This document shows positions 26,403-34,722 of a stretch of DNA of 64,000 bases, piece by piece. Where the stretch lies: positions 331 to 64,330 of the forward strand of contig NZ_BMLW01000007.1 of assembly GCF_014645515.1 (NCBI RefSeq). The letters run 5' to 3'. How positions within the stretch are numbered: the first letter of the stretch is position 1; each line of letters starts with the position of its first letter. The notes beneath the pieces are model-generated. The model had not been told where the DNA came from. It saw nothing but the letters and a program-made list of their open reading frames with translations, and did not search any database. This DNA comes from Oceanobacillus neutriphilus. GTDB lineage: Bacteria > Bacillota > Bacilli > Bacillales > Amphibacillaceae. The position numbers were made by a program, and so were the translations under genes.

Positions 26403-26516
26403 TTATATATTACTCCTTTATATGAGCGAATTTTACAATCCTTCTTCCTTCATCTTATCATGGCTGGGCTGTATCAGCTGTGATTATTTTCTATCCTTCT
26501 TGTTCCGGACGCCTGA

Positions 26517-26972
26517 TTATTTCGAGGTAATACTCTTCCTTATAAAGTTTACGAGAGAACCGGATGCTCCTGTAATTGCACCTATTACGATGCCAGTTGT
26601 TACACTGCTGAAGAATGCAAAGATACGGGCAATGCTGTTTACCGCGATTTGCGGCAGGTTGCTTAAGCTGCCTCCAAATTGGATAGGAGCATCTAAAGCT
26701 GTGTGCCATAAAATTTGATGAACAATTGCTAGAAATATCCCGTAGAAAAAACCAATTAATAATAAAGATAAAAATGTTTTCCTGACATTTTTCAAAACTA
26801 TATATATAATCCATATAATAATTGGTGCAAAGACCAATACACTGTTTACCAGACTTCCTTCCTTAAAAAGAGACAGGTCATGGCCAATGACACGGGGTAC
26901 ACCTAACAGGGAAAGCAATATTAAAGTAATTACCGGAACACCTAAATAATCATTTATCTTTTGAATAGACAA
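26517..26972 (-). CDS. Membrane protein of unknown function
   Basis: A 151-residue hydrophobic protein with about four membrane helices (VPVITLILLSLLGV, LVFAPIIIWIIYIVL, FLSLLLIGFFYGIFLAIVHQIL, IFAFFSSVTTGIVIGAITG). The start is TTG 26972, eight bases after AAAGGAG. The family is not recognised. The neighbouring minus-strand Dph6-like gene is 115 bases downstream and may be co-transcribed. Confidence 0.7.
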   Translation of the reverse strand: MSIQKINDYLGVPVITLILLSLLGVPRVIGHDLSLFKEGSLVNSVLVFAPIIIWIIYIVLKNVRKTFLSLLLIGFFYGIFLAIVHQILWHTALDAPIQFGGSLSNLPQIAVNSIARIFAFFSSVTTGIVIGAITGASGSLVNFIRKSITSK

Positions 26973-27223
26973 TAAGAAAACTCCTTTCTTTTTCGAATAT
27001 AACTATTTTTCCTCTTGCCGATTCATATAATAAGATTAATAGCTTAAAGAAATCGAAAGGGTTTATTAAATATTTATTAAATGATGCTTGTTATCAACTA
27101 ATGAACTTGAAATATTTTCAAATGATAACATACAGATTATTTTGAAAAAGGGATGAATACAGTGGTGATTTGGGTTAAAATAATGTTAAATGTACTTCAT
27201 GATTTTAATGTAGGAGGGATCGT

Positions 27224-27373
27224 ATGGTTATCGGCGGTTTTATGTTTTTAGGAATTGGTATCGGTTTCTATACCGGGAATATTCCAGCGGGGACAATGAT
27301 AGGAATAGGGACAGGTCTGGTTGGAGAAGCAATATATCAAAAAATAGGGAAGAGGCGCCCAAAAGAGGAATGA
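27224..27373 (+). CDS. 49-residue glycine-rich membrane peptide
   Basis: A small frame with a good ribosome site (GTAGGAGGGATCGT) encodes MVIGGFMFLGIGIGFYTGN, then IPAGTMIGIGTGLVGEAIYQK and a basic tail KRRPKEE. Regular Gly spacing gives a glycine-zipper-like transmembrane helix. It lies alone between two genes. The function is unknown. Confidence 0.6.
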   Translation: MVIGGFMFLGIGIGFYTGNIPAGTMIGIGTGLVGEAIYQKIGKRRPKEE

Positions 27374-27611
27374 GATCGAAATAAAGTATTGGAAGCAGCT
27401 AAATAAAAAGGGTAAATCATATTTTTCTGAAAGAAATAAGATATGCGTGTTGGATGGATTGAGGTTAAATAGATCCTATCCGATGCGTTTTTTTATATGG
27501 TGAAGAAATAAATTTCGGGGCAGACAGTTTAATGATAGTATGTTAATATTAAATTGATTAAATGACCAAAAAACTATATGTTCAATCAATTTAAATGAAG
27601 GAGAATAGAAG

Positions 27612-28811
27612 TTGACCATACAGAAAAATATTCAAACCTCGAAAAAGAGAGCGATTTCCTTAGATTTAGCAAGAGGATGGATGCTTTTATTAATTGTTCT
27701 TGCACATGCGCCGTTATTTTTATACAATGCTGAGCCTGGTATAATGAGTCGTCCAGAGAGTATTTCTTTTATAGATACAATGATTAATATGTTTGGAGAA
27801 TTATTTATAGACAATCGTGCACGTCCGTTGTTTGCTGTTTTATTTGGCTATGGGCTTATGATGGTTTTTGAGAAGCAAATTTTAAGAGGAAATTCCCAAA
27901 GATCAGCACTTAAAACAATTCGGCGGAGATGCTGGTATTTAATATTATTCGGGATTATATTTGCCGTAGTAATCGGCGGGCAGGATATATTGATGGCTTA
28001 TGGGATTGCCGGTCTTTTAACGGCCTGGCTGCTGCCACGGGATAATAAGACCTTGATCAAAGCTACAATTATTATCACTTTGATTATGATGCTCTATCTA
28101 CCATTATTATGGGGAGTTTTCTTAAAAGAAATGAACAGTTATGGATTTGGGGTGGAATTTACACCAGATGTTGGGTATCTGCAATTCTTTATAGAAGCTG
28201 CACTTTCTTTTCCAATCATCCCGATATTTATTCACTTTCTTTTTCCCGTTCTTCCGCCTGTTCTTATAGGAATGTGGGCTGGTAAAAAACACTTGCTGGT
28301 TAATTCTCAGCTTCATCATAGGAAATTAAAGAAAATCGCTGTGATAGGAATAATGGTATCCATTATTGGAGCAATCCCCTTACTGATGATTGATAAAGTA
28401 TGGTGGCCCAGCTTTCAAACAGCAGGGATCATATGGGGATTTCATATCATAACAGGAATGGCTGCTGGAATAGGCTATGCAGCTCTGTTTGGCGTAATAG
28501 CTGACCATATTAAGAATCCTGGCTGGTTAACCTATTCATTAACAGCCTTAGGGAAGCGTTCACTCACTTTTTTCATTTTTAATGAAGCCTTGCTCGTTAT
28601 TCTGTTATCTCCGGTATTTTTTGATTTAGGCGGGACATTAGATAACATTGGAGTCACGATTATTGCTGTATTCATTTGGATAATAGCTGTTGTTTTGGCC
28701 GCTGTTTTAGAAAAACTTGGTGTAAATGGACCTTTGGAAAGTGCCATGCGCTATTTAGTGTATCAAAAGTATACGGAAAAACCAGCTAAACAAAAAGGAG
28801 CCAAATACTAG
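27612..28811 (+). CDS. DUF418 membrane protein
   Basis: A 399-residue protein with about ten membrane helices. The N-terminus RAISLDLARGWMLLLIVLAHAPLFLYNAE and the later RARPLFAVLFGYGLMMVFEKQ match DUF418 proteins. The C-terminal part (GKRSLTFFIFNEALLVILLSP through LEKLGVNGPLESAMRYLVYQK) is the DUF418 domain proper. Acyltransferase-like transport has been suggested, but the function is unproven. The start is TTG, eight bases after AAGGAG. Confidence 0.88.
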   Translation: MTIQKNIQTSKKRAISLDLARGWMLLLIVLAHAPLFLYNAEPGIMSRPESISFIDTMINMFGELFIDNRARPLFAVLFGYGLMMVFEKQILRGNSQRSALKTIRRRCWYLILFGIIFAVVIGGQDILMAYGIAGLLTAWLLPRDNKTLIKATIIITLIMMLYLPLLWGVFLKEMNSYGFGVEFTPDVGYLQFFIEAALSFPIIPIFIHFLFPVLPPVLIGMWAGKKHLLVNSQLHHRKLKKIAVIGIMVSIIGAIPLLMIDKVWWPSFQTAGIIWGFHIITGMAAGIGYAALFGVIADHIKNPGWLTYSLTALGKRSLTFFIFNEALLVILLSPVFFDLGGTLDNIGVTIIAVFIWIIAVVLAAVLEKLGVNGPLESAMRYLVYQKYTEKPAKQKGAKY

Positions 28812-28829
28812 AAGAGATTTGGCTCCTTT
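28794..28829. terminator. Bidirectional terminator overlapping a stop codon
   Basis: AAAGGAGCCAAAT (28794-28806) pairs with ATTTGGCTCCTTT (28817-28829). The plus-strand stop TAG lies in the loop. The T run on the minus strand suits the convergent SDR gene. Confidence 0.85.
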
Positions 28830-28848
28830 ACACTTTACAGCTTGAAAA

Positions 28849-29595
28849 TTAATTATAGATTTGTCCGCCTGCGCAATTGACAGTCGATCCATTTAAAGTC
28901 TTGGCTCCGTTCATAGCAAATATGACAACATCAGCAATTTCTTCCGCAGTTGCCGGAATATTAGGGCCTGTAGAGGCTGCGATTCCCGCACCAATTTCTT
29001 CTGTATATGTAGTTGATGCGGCAGCAGAAATATTCGTCTGCATCGTATTCGGTGCAACCCCCACTGCGAAAATATTCAAGTCCTGATAGTCTTGGCCGAT
29101 AGATTTAGTTAATCCGGCAAGTGCATGCTTGGAAGCAGCGTAGACACCGTTAAAGGCTGTCGGTTTAAAGGAATTGGATGAAACAGTATTGATGATGGTG
29201 CCGCCGTTATTTTCTATCATCACAGGAATAACATATTTGATTCCTAAGAATGCCCCTTTTACATTAATATTCATTAAGCGGTCATACTCTTCACTTGAGT
29301 ACTCATGAAGCAGACGGAATGGAATCATAATTCCGGCGTTGTTATGGAAATAATCTATGGTTCCAAAAGCTTCAACCGTTTGTGCTACATAATTTTTAAC
29401 ATCAACTTCATTGGAAACATCAGCTTTTACAAAAATAACTTCAGCACCAAGCTTTCTAGCATCTTCCGCAGTAGCCTGACCGTCCTTTTCGTTATAATCA
29501 ACCAGGCTCAAACGATGTCCCTGCTCTGCCAGCTTTAATGCAACAGCCCGTCCAAGTCCCGTTGCTGCACCAGTGATTAAGTAAACCTTGCTCAT
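28849..29595 (-). CDS. SDR-family oxidoreductase
   Basis: A 248-residue classical short-chain dehydrogenase: VYLITGAATGLGRAVAL (TGxxxGxG cofactor motif), YFHNNAGIM (NNAG), SSNSF (Ser) and YAASKHALAG (YxxxK). The substrate is unknown. It is divergent from a TetR gene, with a perfect 16-bp palindrome between them, so TetR control is likely. GGGGGAG precedes the ATG. Confidence 0.9.
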   Translation of the reverse strand: MSKVYLITGAATGLGRAVALKLAEQGHRLSLVDYNEKDGQATAEDARKLGAEVIFVKADVSNEVDVKNYVAQTVEAFGTIDYFHNNAGIMIPFRLLHEYSSEEYDRLMNINVKGAFLGIKYVIPVMIENNGGTIINTVSSNSFKPTAFNGVYAASKHALAGLTKSIGQDYQDLNIFAVGVAPNTMQTNISAAASTTYTEEIGAGIAASTGPNIPATAEEIADVVIFAMNGAKTLNGSTVNCAGGQIYN

Positions 29596-29682
29596 AAGAG
29601 CTCCCCCTTTTAATAGTTTAGAATGTTCAACAGCTGTCCATGTATTCTCTCTCTATTCATCTTAAATAAAACGCTTACAAAC

Positions 29683-29698
29683 TTTAGTTTAAACTAAA
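29683..29698. promoter_or_regulatory. Palindromic operator between SDR and TetR genes
   Basis: TTTAGTTTAAACTAAA is a perfect 16-bp palindrome in the divergent SDR/TetR intergenic region, the expected place for the regulator to bind. Confidence 0.6.
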
Positions 29699-29831
29699 AA
29701 TATTGTTTTAATGTACAACTGTCTATTATGATAATAGCATATAATAAAATTCTAATTCAATGGCCAAAAAAATGGAGAATGTTGCTTAATGAACGGTTTT
29801 GTGAAAAATGACTAATAAGAGGTGAAGCAAC

Positions 29832-30389
29832 TTGAATTTAAATGATTTAAGAGTTATTAAAACAAAGAAGACATTTCATGAGGTATTAGTGAAGCTTTTG
29901 ATGGATAAACCGATGGAATCTATTTCTGTCTCTGAGATTTGTAAACTGGCCAAAGTAAACAGAGGGACTTTTTATTTGCACTATGAGCAAAAAGAATGCT
30001 TATTTGAAGAGTATTTTAAGGTGGTTATGGAAGATTTGGAGGACTCCTATCAAGGGGCTTATCGTGATTTGCAGGTCCAGCCGCATGAAGTAGATCCATC
30101 CTCTTTACGTATCTTTCATCATGTGAAAAAATACGGTGATTTCTATAAAATTGTTTTTTCAAATAAGGCATCTCTTTCCTATTACTATTTATTTTATGAA
30201 AAGATAAAGCTGCTGCTTGGTGAAGTTTTAAAGCTGTATAAGAATGAAGATATTAATATCCAGCTCTATACTGCCTATCAGGCAAATGCGCTTGTTGGTA
30301 TGATTATGTACTGGGTTGCTGATGATTTTTCCTACAGCTTAGATTATATGAATGAGCAATATGCACGGTTTTATAGAATGAGTGTGTGA
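29832..30389 (+). CDS. TetR-like transcriptional regulator
   Basis: A 185-residue regulator. The N-terminal helix-turn-helix spans TKKTFHEVLVKLLMDKPMESISVSEICKLAKVNRGTFYLHYEQKECLFEE (residues 11-60). The C-terminal domain is of the TetR_C_7/DhaS-like type, with LYTAYQANALVGMIMYWVADDF. The start is TTG after GAGGTGA. It is divergent from the SDR gene at 28849, its probable target. Confidence 0.88.
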   Translation: MNLNDLRVIKTKKTFHEVLVKLLMDKPMESISVSEICKLAKVNRGTFYLHYEQKECLFEEYFKVVMEDLEDSYQGAYRDLQVQPHEVDPSSLRIFHHVKKYGDFYKIVFSNKASLSYYYLFYEKIKLLLGEVLKLYKNEDINIQLYTAYQANALVGMIMYWVADDFSYSLDYMNEQYARFYRMSV

Positions 30390-30499
30390 AAACGTATATG
30401 GAAGGGAAGATTTTATTGACATATCAGACTATTAAACGTTAGGAAGAGGCAGTCGTGAGAGTAAGCTTGTGAAAAAATGATAGGCTGAGAAGATGTTAT

Positions 30500-30544
30500 A
30501 AAAGAAGTAAAGGAGCTTTGTTTGCGAATTCCTTTACTTCTTTT
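30500..30544. terminator. Bidirectional terminator
   Basis: AAAAGAAGTAAAGGA (30500-30514) pairs perfectly with TCCTTTACTTCTTTT (30530-30544) between the convergent TetR and pseudouridine synthase genes. Confidence 0.9.
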
Positions 30545-30574
30545 CCTTAACAAACGCTTATCTGACATATGATT

Positions 30575-31243
30575 CTACCAAAGATTCCACGGGTATTTAT
30601 CCGGCGGCTGAGACTTAACCTTTATTTCTTCTTTTTTTGTAGGATGCTCTATTGCGAGCGTCTCTGACCATAGAGCAATTTGTTCTCCGGCCCGATTAGC
30701 CTCTTCTCCATATTTTTGATCTCCATAGAGTGGTAAATCACGGGAAGAGAGCTGAACGCGAATTTGGTGCGGCCGGCCGGTGTGGAGTTTGATAGAGAGC
30801 AGGCTCAAGTCTTCTTTGCTACCGATAACTTCATATTCTAATTTTGCTTCTTTGGCGTTCTTATTGTCCGGGTGTGCTGTGTACACTTTGTTTTCACGCT
30901 TATCCTTTACCAGATAATCTTTTAATAACCCATACTTTTTCTTAGGCTTTCCTCGTACCACAGCTAAATATTTCTTTTCTACTGCTTGTCGTCGAATTGC
31001 ATCAGACAATCGGGAAGCGGCTTTGGATGTTTTTGAAAATACCATTGCTCCTCCTACAGGGCGATCCAGACGATGGACCAGTCCCAGATAAACATTTCCC
31101 GGTTTTTGATAGCGGATTTTTAAATCCTCTTTTAAGAGGTTCAGCAAATCCTGATCCTTGGACCGGTCTTCCTGCACAGGGATGTTGACAGGCTTTTCTA
31201 CAAAAAGCAAATGATTGTCCTCATAAAGAATTGGAACATTCAA
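30575..31243 (-). CDS. RluA-family pseudouridine synthase
   Basis: A 222-residue enzyme isomerising uridine to pseudouridine in RNA. LGLVHRLDRPVGGAMVFSKTSKAA contains the catalytic Asp of the HRLD motif, KKYLAVVRG follows, and LHTGRPHQIRVQL is the second signature. There is no S4 domain, and the length suits the shorter RluA members of Bacilli. The precise target base cannot be told. Confidence 0.91.
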   Translation of the reverse strand: MNVPILYEDNHLLFVEKPVNIPVQEDRSKDQDLLNLLKEDLKIRYQKPGNVYLGLVHRLDRPVGGAMVFSKTSKAASRLSDAIRRQAVEKKYLAVVRGKPKKKYGLLKDYLVKDKRENKVYTAHPDNKNAKEAKLEYEVIGSKEDLSLLSIKLHTGRPHQIRVQLSSRDLPLYGDQKYGEEANRAGEQIALWSETLAIEHPTKKEEIKVKSQPPDKYPWNLW

Positions 31244-31505
31244 GGGTAAAACTCCTTTATTTCATACTTGTAGGCAATGATAACATAACAGTTTTTTGAA
31301 TCAAGGGAACAGCACCCCGGAAGTAAATCAATCGTTTGTTTGAATTATAGAATGAAGACATCGTAAAAAAATACCTCTCTCTAGTGCCTAATTTGAAGGT
31401 TATACTCTGCTGCTTATTTCTTGTTTATATTTAGCATTATGGTATATTGAAAAACCAAAGAAATTTAATTGAAAAAGTAAAAGATGCTCATATGGAGGGC
31501 AGAAG

Positions 31506-32114
31506 ATGGAAGAGAATGTATTCAATCAAATGGCAAAAAAATATGATACAGAAGATCGGAAAGAGCTGGCAAATATTATTGCCGATGAGATAAATAGAGC
31601 CTTGTCTGGTAAGCAGCAATACCGTTCTCTGCTGGATTATGGCGGTGGAACAGGCCTGGTGACCTTTCAGCTTGCTGATCAATTTGAAAAGGTTACGCTG
31701 ATGGATGCTTCTAAAGAAATGATTCAAGTCGCTCAAGGTAAAATAAAGAAGCAGCAATTAAACCAGTTCAAAGCAATAGAGTTTAATTTAGCGGAGGATG
31801 ATAGTTTGGAAATGAAAGCAGATGTCATCGTTTTATCGCTGGTTCTGCTGCATATTCCAGATATAGAGCCGCTTCTGCAAAAATTAAGTACGCTGTTACA
31901 TCCAAATGGTATGCTTATTCTTGTAGATTTTGATAAAAATAAAAGGATTCAGCATCCGAAAGTGCATAATGGCTTTACCAAAGAGGAAATCAACCGTGCA
32001 TTAAATCACGCCGGCTTGCAAAATATCGAAATGAATACTTTCTATCATGGAAGCAATATTTTTATGAATCAGGATGCGTCTCTGTTTATTTCAACGAGTA
32101 TAAGATCAATCTAA
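31506..32114 (+). CDS. Class I SAM-dependent methyltransferase
   Basis: A 202-residue methyltransferase: LLDYGGGTGLVTFQLADQ (SAM motif I), VTLMDASKEMIQVAQ (acidic loop), ADVIVLSLVLLHIPD (motif IV region), and GMLILVDFDKN. The GGAGGG ribosome site lies nine bases before the ATG. The substrate is unknown. Confidence 0.88.
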   Translation: MEENVFNQMAKKYDTEDRKELANIIADEINRALSGKQQYRSLLDYGGGTGLVTFQLADQFEKVTLMDASKEMIQVAQGKIKKQQLNQFKAIEFNLAEDDSLEMKADVIVLSLVLLHIPDIEPLLQKLSTLLHPNGMLILVDFDKNKRIQHPKVHNGFTKEEINRALNHAGLQNIEMNTFYHGSNIFMNQDASLFISTSIRSI

Positions 32115-32400
32115 GAAAGAGCAGGGAATTCTTCCCATTGCCCTTTTACTGCGCTTATGAGATCTTTGTACCATTTGGGACAGATTCATCTGGATTTAAA
32201 AGGGCGATATCTTCTTCAGGAGTACCTCCGATAACAGGAACTTCTGATTTGAATCCTGCAATAAACATTGGCTGGCGGAAATTGAATGAAAGCTGTAGCC
32301 TGAGGGCGTCCAGTAAGTTGCGGGGGAAGTATAGCTGCGATGAAAACCTGACAACGAAGCGTGGAAAATGTAAAATAATTTTGCAAAACAGCGAAGGGAA
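32115..32400 (-). pseudogene. Possible minus-strand gene fragment
   Basis: A 476-base gap between genes contains a minus-strand frame, open from about 32400 to TAA at 32157-32155, that reads like genuine protein near its end (FRQPMFIAGFKSEVPVIGG, then TPEEDIALLNPDESVPNG). It has no start with a ribosome site. It may be the 3' end of a lost gene; the family is not recognised. The plus-strand frame here looks like its shadow. Confidence 0.35.
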
Positions 32401-32590
32401 CAGCTATGACATAGCTAACGAATTTAAAGAGCTTCAAAGGCTCTTTAAATCTTGCATTCTCTTAATTATGTAAAAGGGTCAACTTAAAATTAAGTATGGG
32501 AGAATGGTTAATAAACTGGGCTGCAAGAAAAACGGGTTGGCTTCTGTTTGCTGAAAACAGAAGTATATTTTTAGCCTTGTATGTTGAAAT

Positions 32591-32989
32591 TCAGACCCAT
32601 TTAATAGCTTTAACTGTTGTACCTTGTCCACTTTCTGACTGGATTTCAAATTCATCCATCAAGCGCTTGACTCCAGGAAGTCCTGCCCCAAGACCTCCTG
32701 AAGTAGTATAGCCATCCTGCAGTACTAACCTGATATCATTTATTCCCGGCCCTGAGTCAGTTGCAATCATAACCAGCCCTTTTTGATTAAATGTATCAAT
32801 AATTTCAAAAAAAATCTGTCCTTTACCAGCATATAGATAAATGTTGCGGGCCAATTCAGATATTGCTGTGGTAATACGCGCCTGGTTAACAGTACTGAAG
32901 CCAATCTGTTTTGCTATATCCCGGCCTACCTGTCTGGCCTGAACAATATCTAATTCCTTATTGATGTTCACAGTTGATTGAGTTTTCAT
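32591..32989 (-). CDS. rsbT: RsbT-like anti-sigma/switch kinase
   Basis: A 132-residue GHKL-type serine kinase very like RsbT, the stressosome kinase that activates the sigma-B phosphatase: DIVQARQVGRDIAKQIGF, ARITTAISELARNIYLYAGKG (N box), and TDSGPGIND plus GGLGAGLPGVKRLMDEFEI (G boxes). In Bacillus rsbT sits in the rsbRST-UVW-sigB cluster. Here none of the partners is adjacent, so it is either an orphan copy or a rearranged locus. Confidence 0.9.
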   Translation of the reverse strand: MKTQSTVNINKELDIVQARQVGRDIAKQIGFSTVNQARITTAISELARNIYLYAGKGQIFFEIIDTFNQKGLVMIATDSGPGINDIRLVLQDGYTTSGGLGAGLPGVKRLMDEFEIQSESGQGTTVKAIKWV

Positions 32990-33194
32990 AGTTTAGTCCT
33001 CCAGTTCTTGATAAAGTTTTATATTCCTTGCTTCAGATTAAGAACGATTGGAAATCGCTGGAGATGTATATTTGAATCAATCAGCATAATTGCGAATGAA
33101 AACTAAATTCTAGTTTGCCCCTTTGTTAGTTAATAGTATATCTTTAATCGTTGTTCTCACTGCCTGGGTTTCGTTTTATTGTTTCATTTAATTT

Positions 33195-33233
33195 TAAAAA
33201 AAGCCGAAAAGGATAGAATACCCTTTCCGGCTT
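33195..33233 (-). terminator. Terminator of the MpsC gene
   Basis: AAGCCGAAAAGG (33201-33212) pairs with CCCTTTCCGGCTT (33221-33233), followed on the minus strand by T-rich sequence. Confidence 0.8.
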
Positions 33234-33244
33234 ATGTCTTAGCT

Positions 33245-33958
33245 CTATTGTCTAGACATTTCCACCATATTATTTTTTGGTTTAAGTATAAAGATAACAA
33301 AGCCTGTATCGTTTTCAAAATCCCAGTCTACGAATACATCTTGTATTTCCTGATGAAGTACAGACTCTAAGAATTTTTTATCAATTAAACTCTTTTCCAG
33401 CTTCCGTTTTGACAGTCTGAGCTGATTCTCAAAACCGGAGCTGATAAGCTCCTGTTCAATCAGGACAAAAATATCCTCCCGTCTGGAAACTAACGTGCGG
33501 GAGTTAAGCATACAAGATGTAAGCTTTTTTGGAGACTTTTGCGCTTTTTGAGTAAAGCGGCTAATCTCTGCGTGAACCTGTTTTTTGGCTGGATAACTAA
33601 GATAGTCCTCAGTTGTTTCGTCCAAGTCGGAATCAAGTTCCGCAAAGAGAACACCGTTTCTATTTTCTGTCGACCAGTCATAGTAGATTTTATCTACTTG
33701 TACTCCTGCCTGTGAAGAAATAATAGATTGTATCTCCGGAGTCAGTTCCTTCATTAACAGATCACGAGTTTCCTGGAATTTTAATTCGTTTTCCTGCTTC
33801 AGCAGAATTTTCTCCATAGGAGCTAAAAAGTTTCGTAAATAAATAGTGATATATGGTTTTGCTATAGATACAAAAATTGCTTCCGGTCCTTTTCCGAAAT
33901 TATCTCGAAATAGTTTGCCGATTGCACTGGATATTCCGGATTCTACTGTTTTTTCCAC
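33245..33958 (-). CDS. MpsC (DUF2294) family protein, two repeats
   Basis: A protein of about 237 residues made of two DUF2294/MpsC-like units (GKLFRDNFGKGPEAIFVSIAKPYITIYLRNFLAP..., then SCMLNSRTLVSRREDIFVLIEQEL...DVFVDWDFENDTGFVIFIL). The start is GTG 33958, seven bases after AAAGGAG; the longer frame to 34063 lacks a ribosome site. In staphylococci mpsC belongs to a Na+-translocating mpsABC system; here mpsA and mpsB are not nearby, and Bacillaceae DUF2294 proteins often stand alone. Confidence 0.82.
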   Translation of the reverse strand: MEKTVESGISSAIGKLFRDNFGKGPEAIFVSIAKPYITIYLRNFLAPMEKILLKQENELKFQETRDLLMKELTPEIQSIISSQAGVQVDKIYYDWSTENRNGVLFAELDSDLDETTEDYLSYPAKKQVHAEISRFTQKAQKSPKKLTSCMLNSRTLVSRREDIFVLIEQELISSGFENQLRLSKRKLEKSLIDKKFLESVLHQEIQDVFVDWDFENDTGFVIFILKPKNNMVEMSRQ

Positions 33959-34063
33959 TTGTTTTCTCCTTTTGGGTATAATAAATTTATATCTATATTC
34001 GCCGCGAAAATAGGAGTGTGCTTCGATTACTATTGTTATGATTGATGGAGCATGAAAAAACAT

Positions 34064-34722
34064 TTTAAGGACCGTACATTATTTTACAATCCCTGTGATA
34101 ACTATACCACTAATTTTGCGTGTTGAAAAATTATTTTGATACAAAAAATATGATGATATCTTTTGTGTAATAGAAATTGTGGTGCATTATTCTCTTGAAT
34201 AAATTCCTTTTTCTGGTACCATATGAATATACGATGAAAAATTTGAAAAAATAACCACTTGTCAATTAATTTACATTAAACTTTCATAGTGTTATCATAT
34301 TTAATATTCGACTTTTACGCATAAAATAAATAGGAGAAGCAGTACCGCCTGACGGGCCAAAAGCAAGTATGCGAAAAAAGGTTTTATTTTCAAAAAGGGA
34401 TTAGAAATCCATTTGAAAATAAAAACAGTGTAATTCAAGAAAACAATGTCATTCCTGCATGACATAAATATTTCTATATGTTTATTTTTTAAAGTTGATT
34501 TTATTTCATTTTAGCATTTGCTTATATGGTCATCAATCAAGGGTACCTTTTCTATTTGGCAGTTTTACGAATTCAGTAAACGAAAACCAGACGGTGAGGT
34601 ATTTTTTAATTGTTAGAATATTTATTTAAGAGTATCAATTTCTATATTTTGATGCTGGAATAATATTTGGAGCCATATTTTGAAGGCTTAATCAGTTCAA
34701 ATAGAAAGGGACAGGGAATATT
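34064..34722 (+). other. Long intergenic leader region before dtpT
   Basis: No gene is seen. Between 34381 and 34426 GTTTTATTTTCAAA pairs with TTTGAAAATAAAAAC, with an inner GGATT/AATCC stem. Just upstream, CCGCCTGACGGGCC forms a small GC-rich hairpin that stands out in AT-rich sequence. This could be a structured 5' leader; no named riboswitch is recognised. Confidence 0.4.

Noticed and set aside
32138..32473. 111-residue plus-strand frame in the 32115-32590 gap
   Set aside because: Appears to be the complement of a better minus-strand coding remnant; no ribosome site.
34320..34440. ZTP or T-box riboswitch before dtpT
   Set aside because: CCGCCTG and TACCGCC recall parts of these motifs, but the remaining conserved elements are missing.
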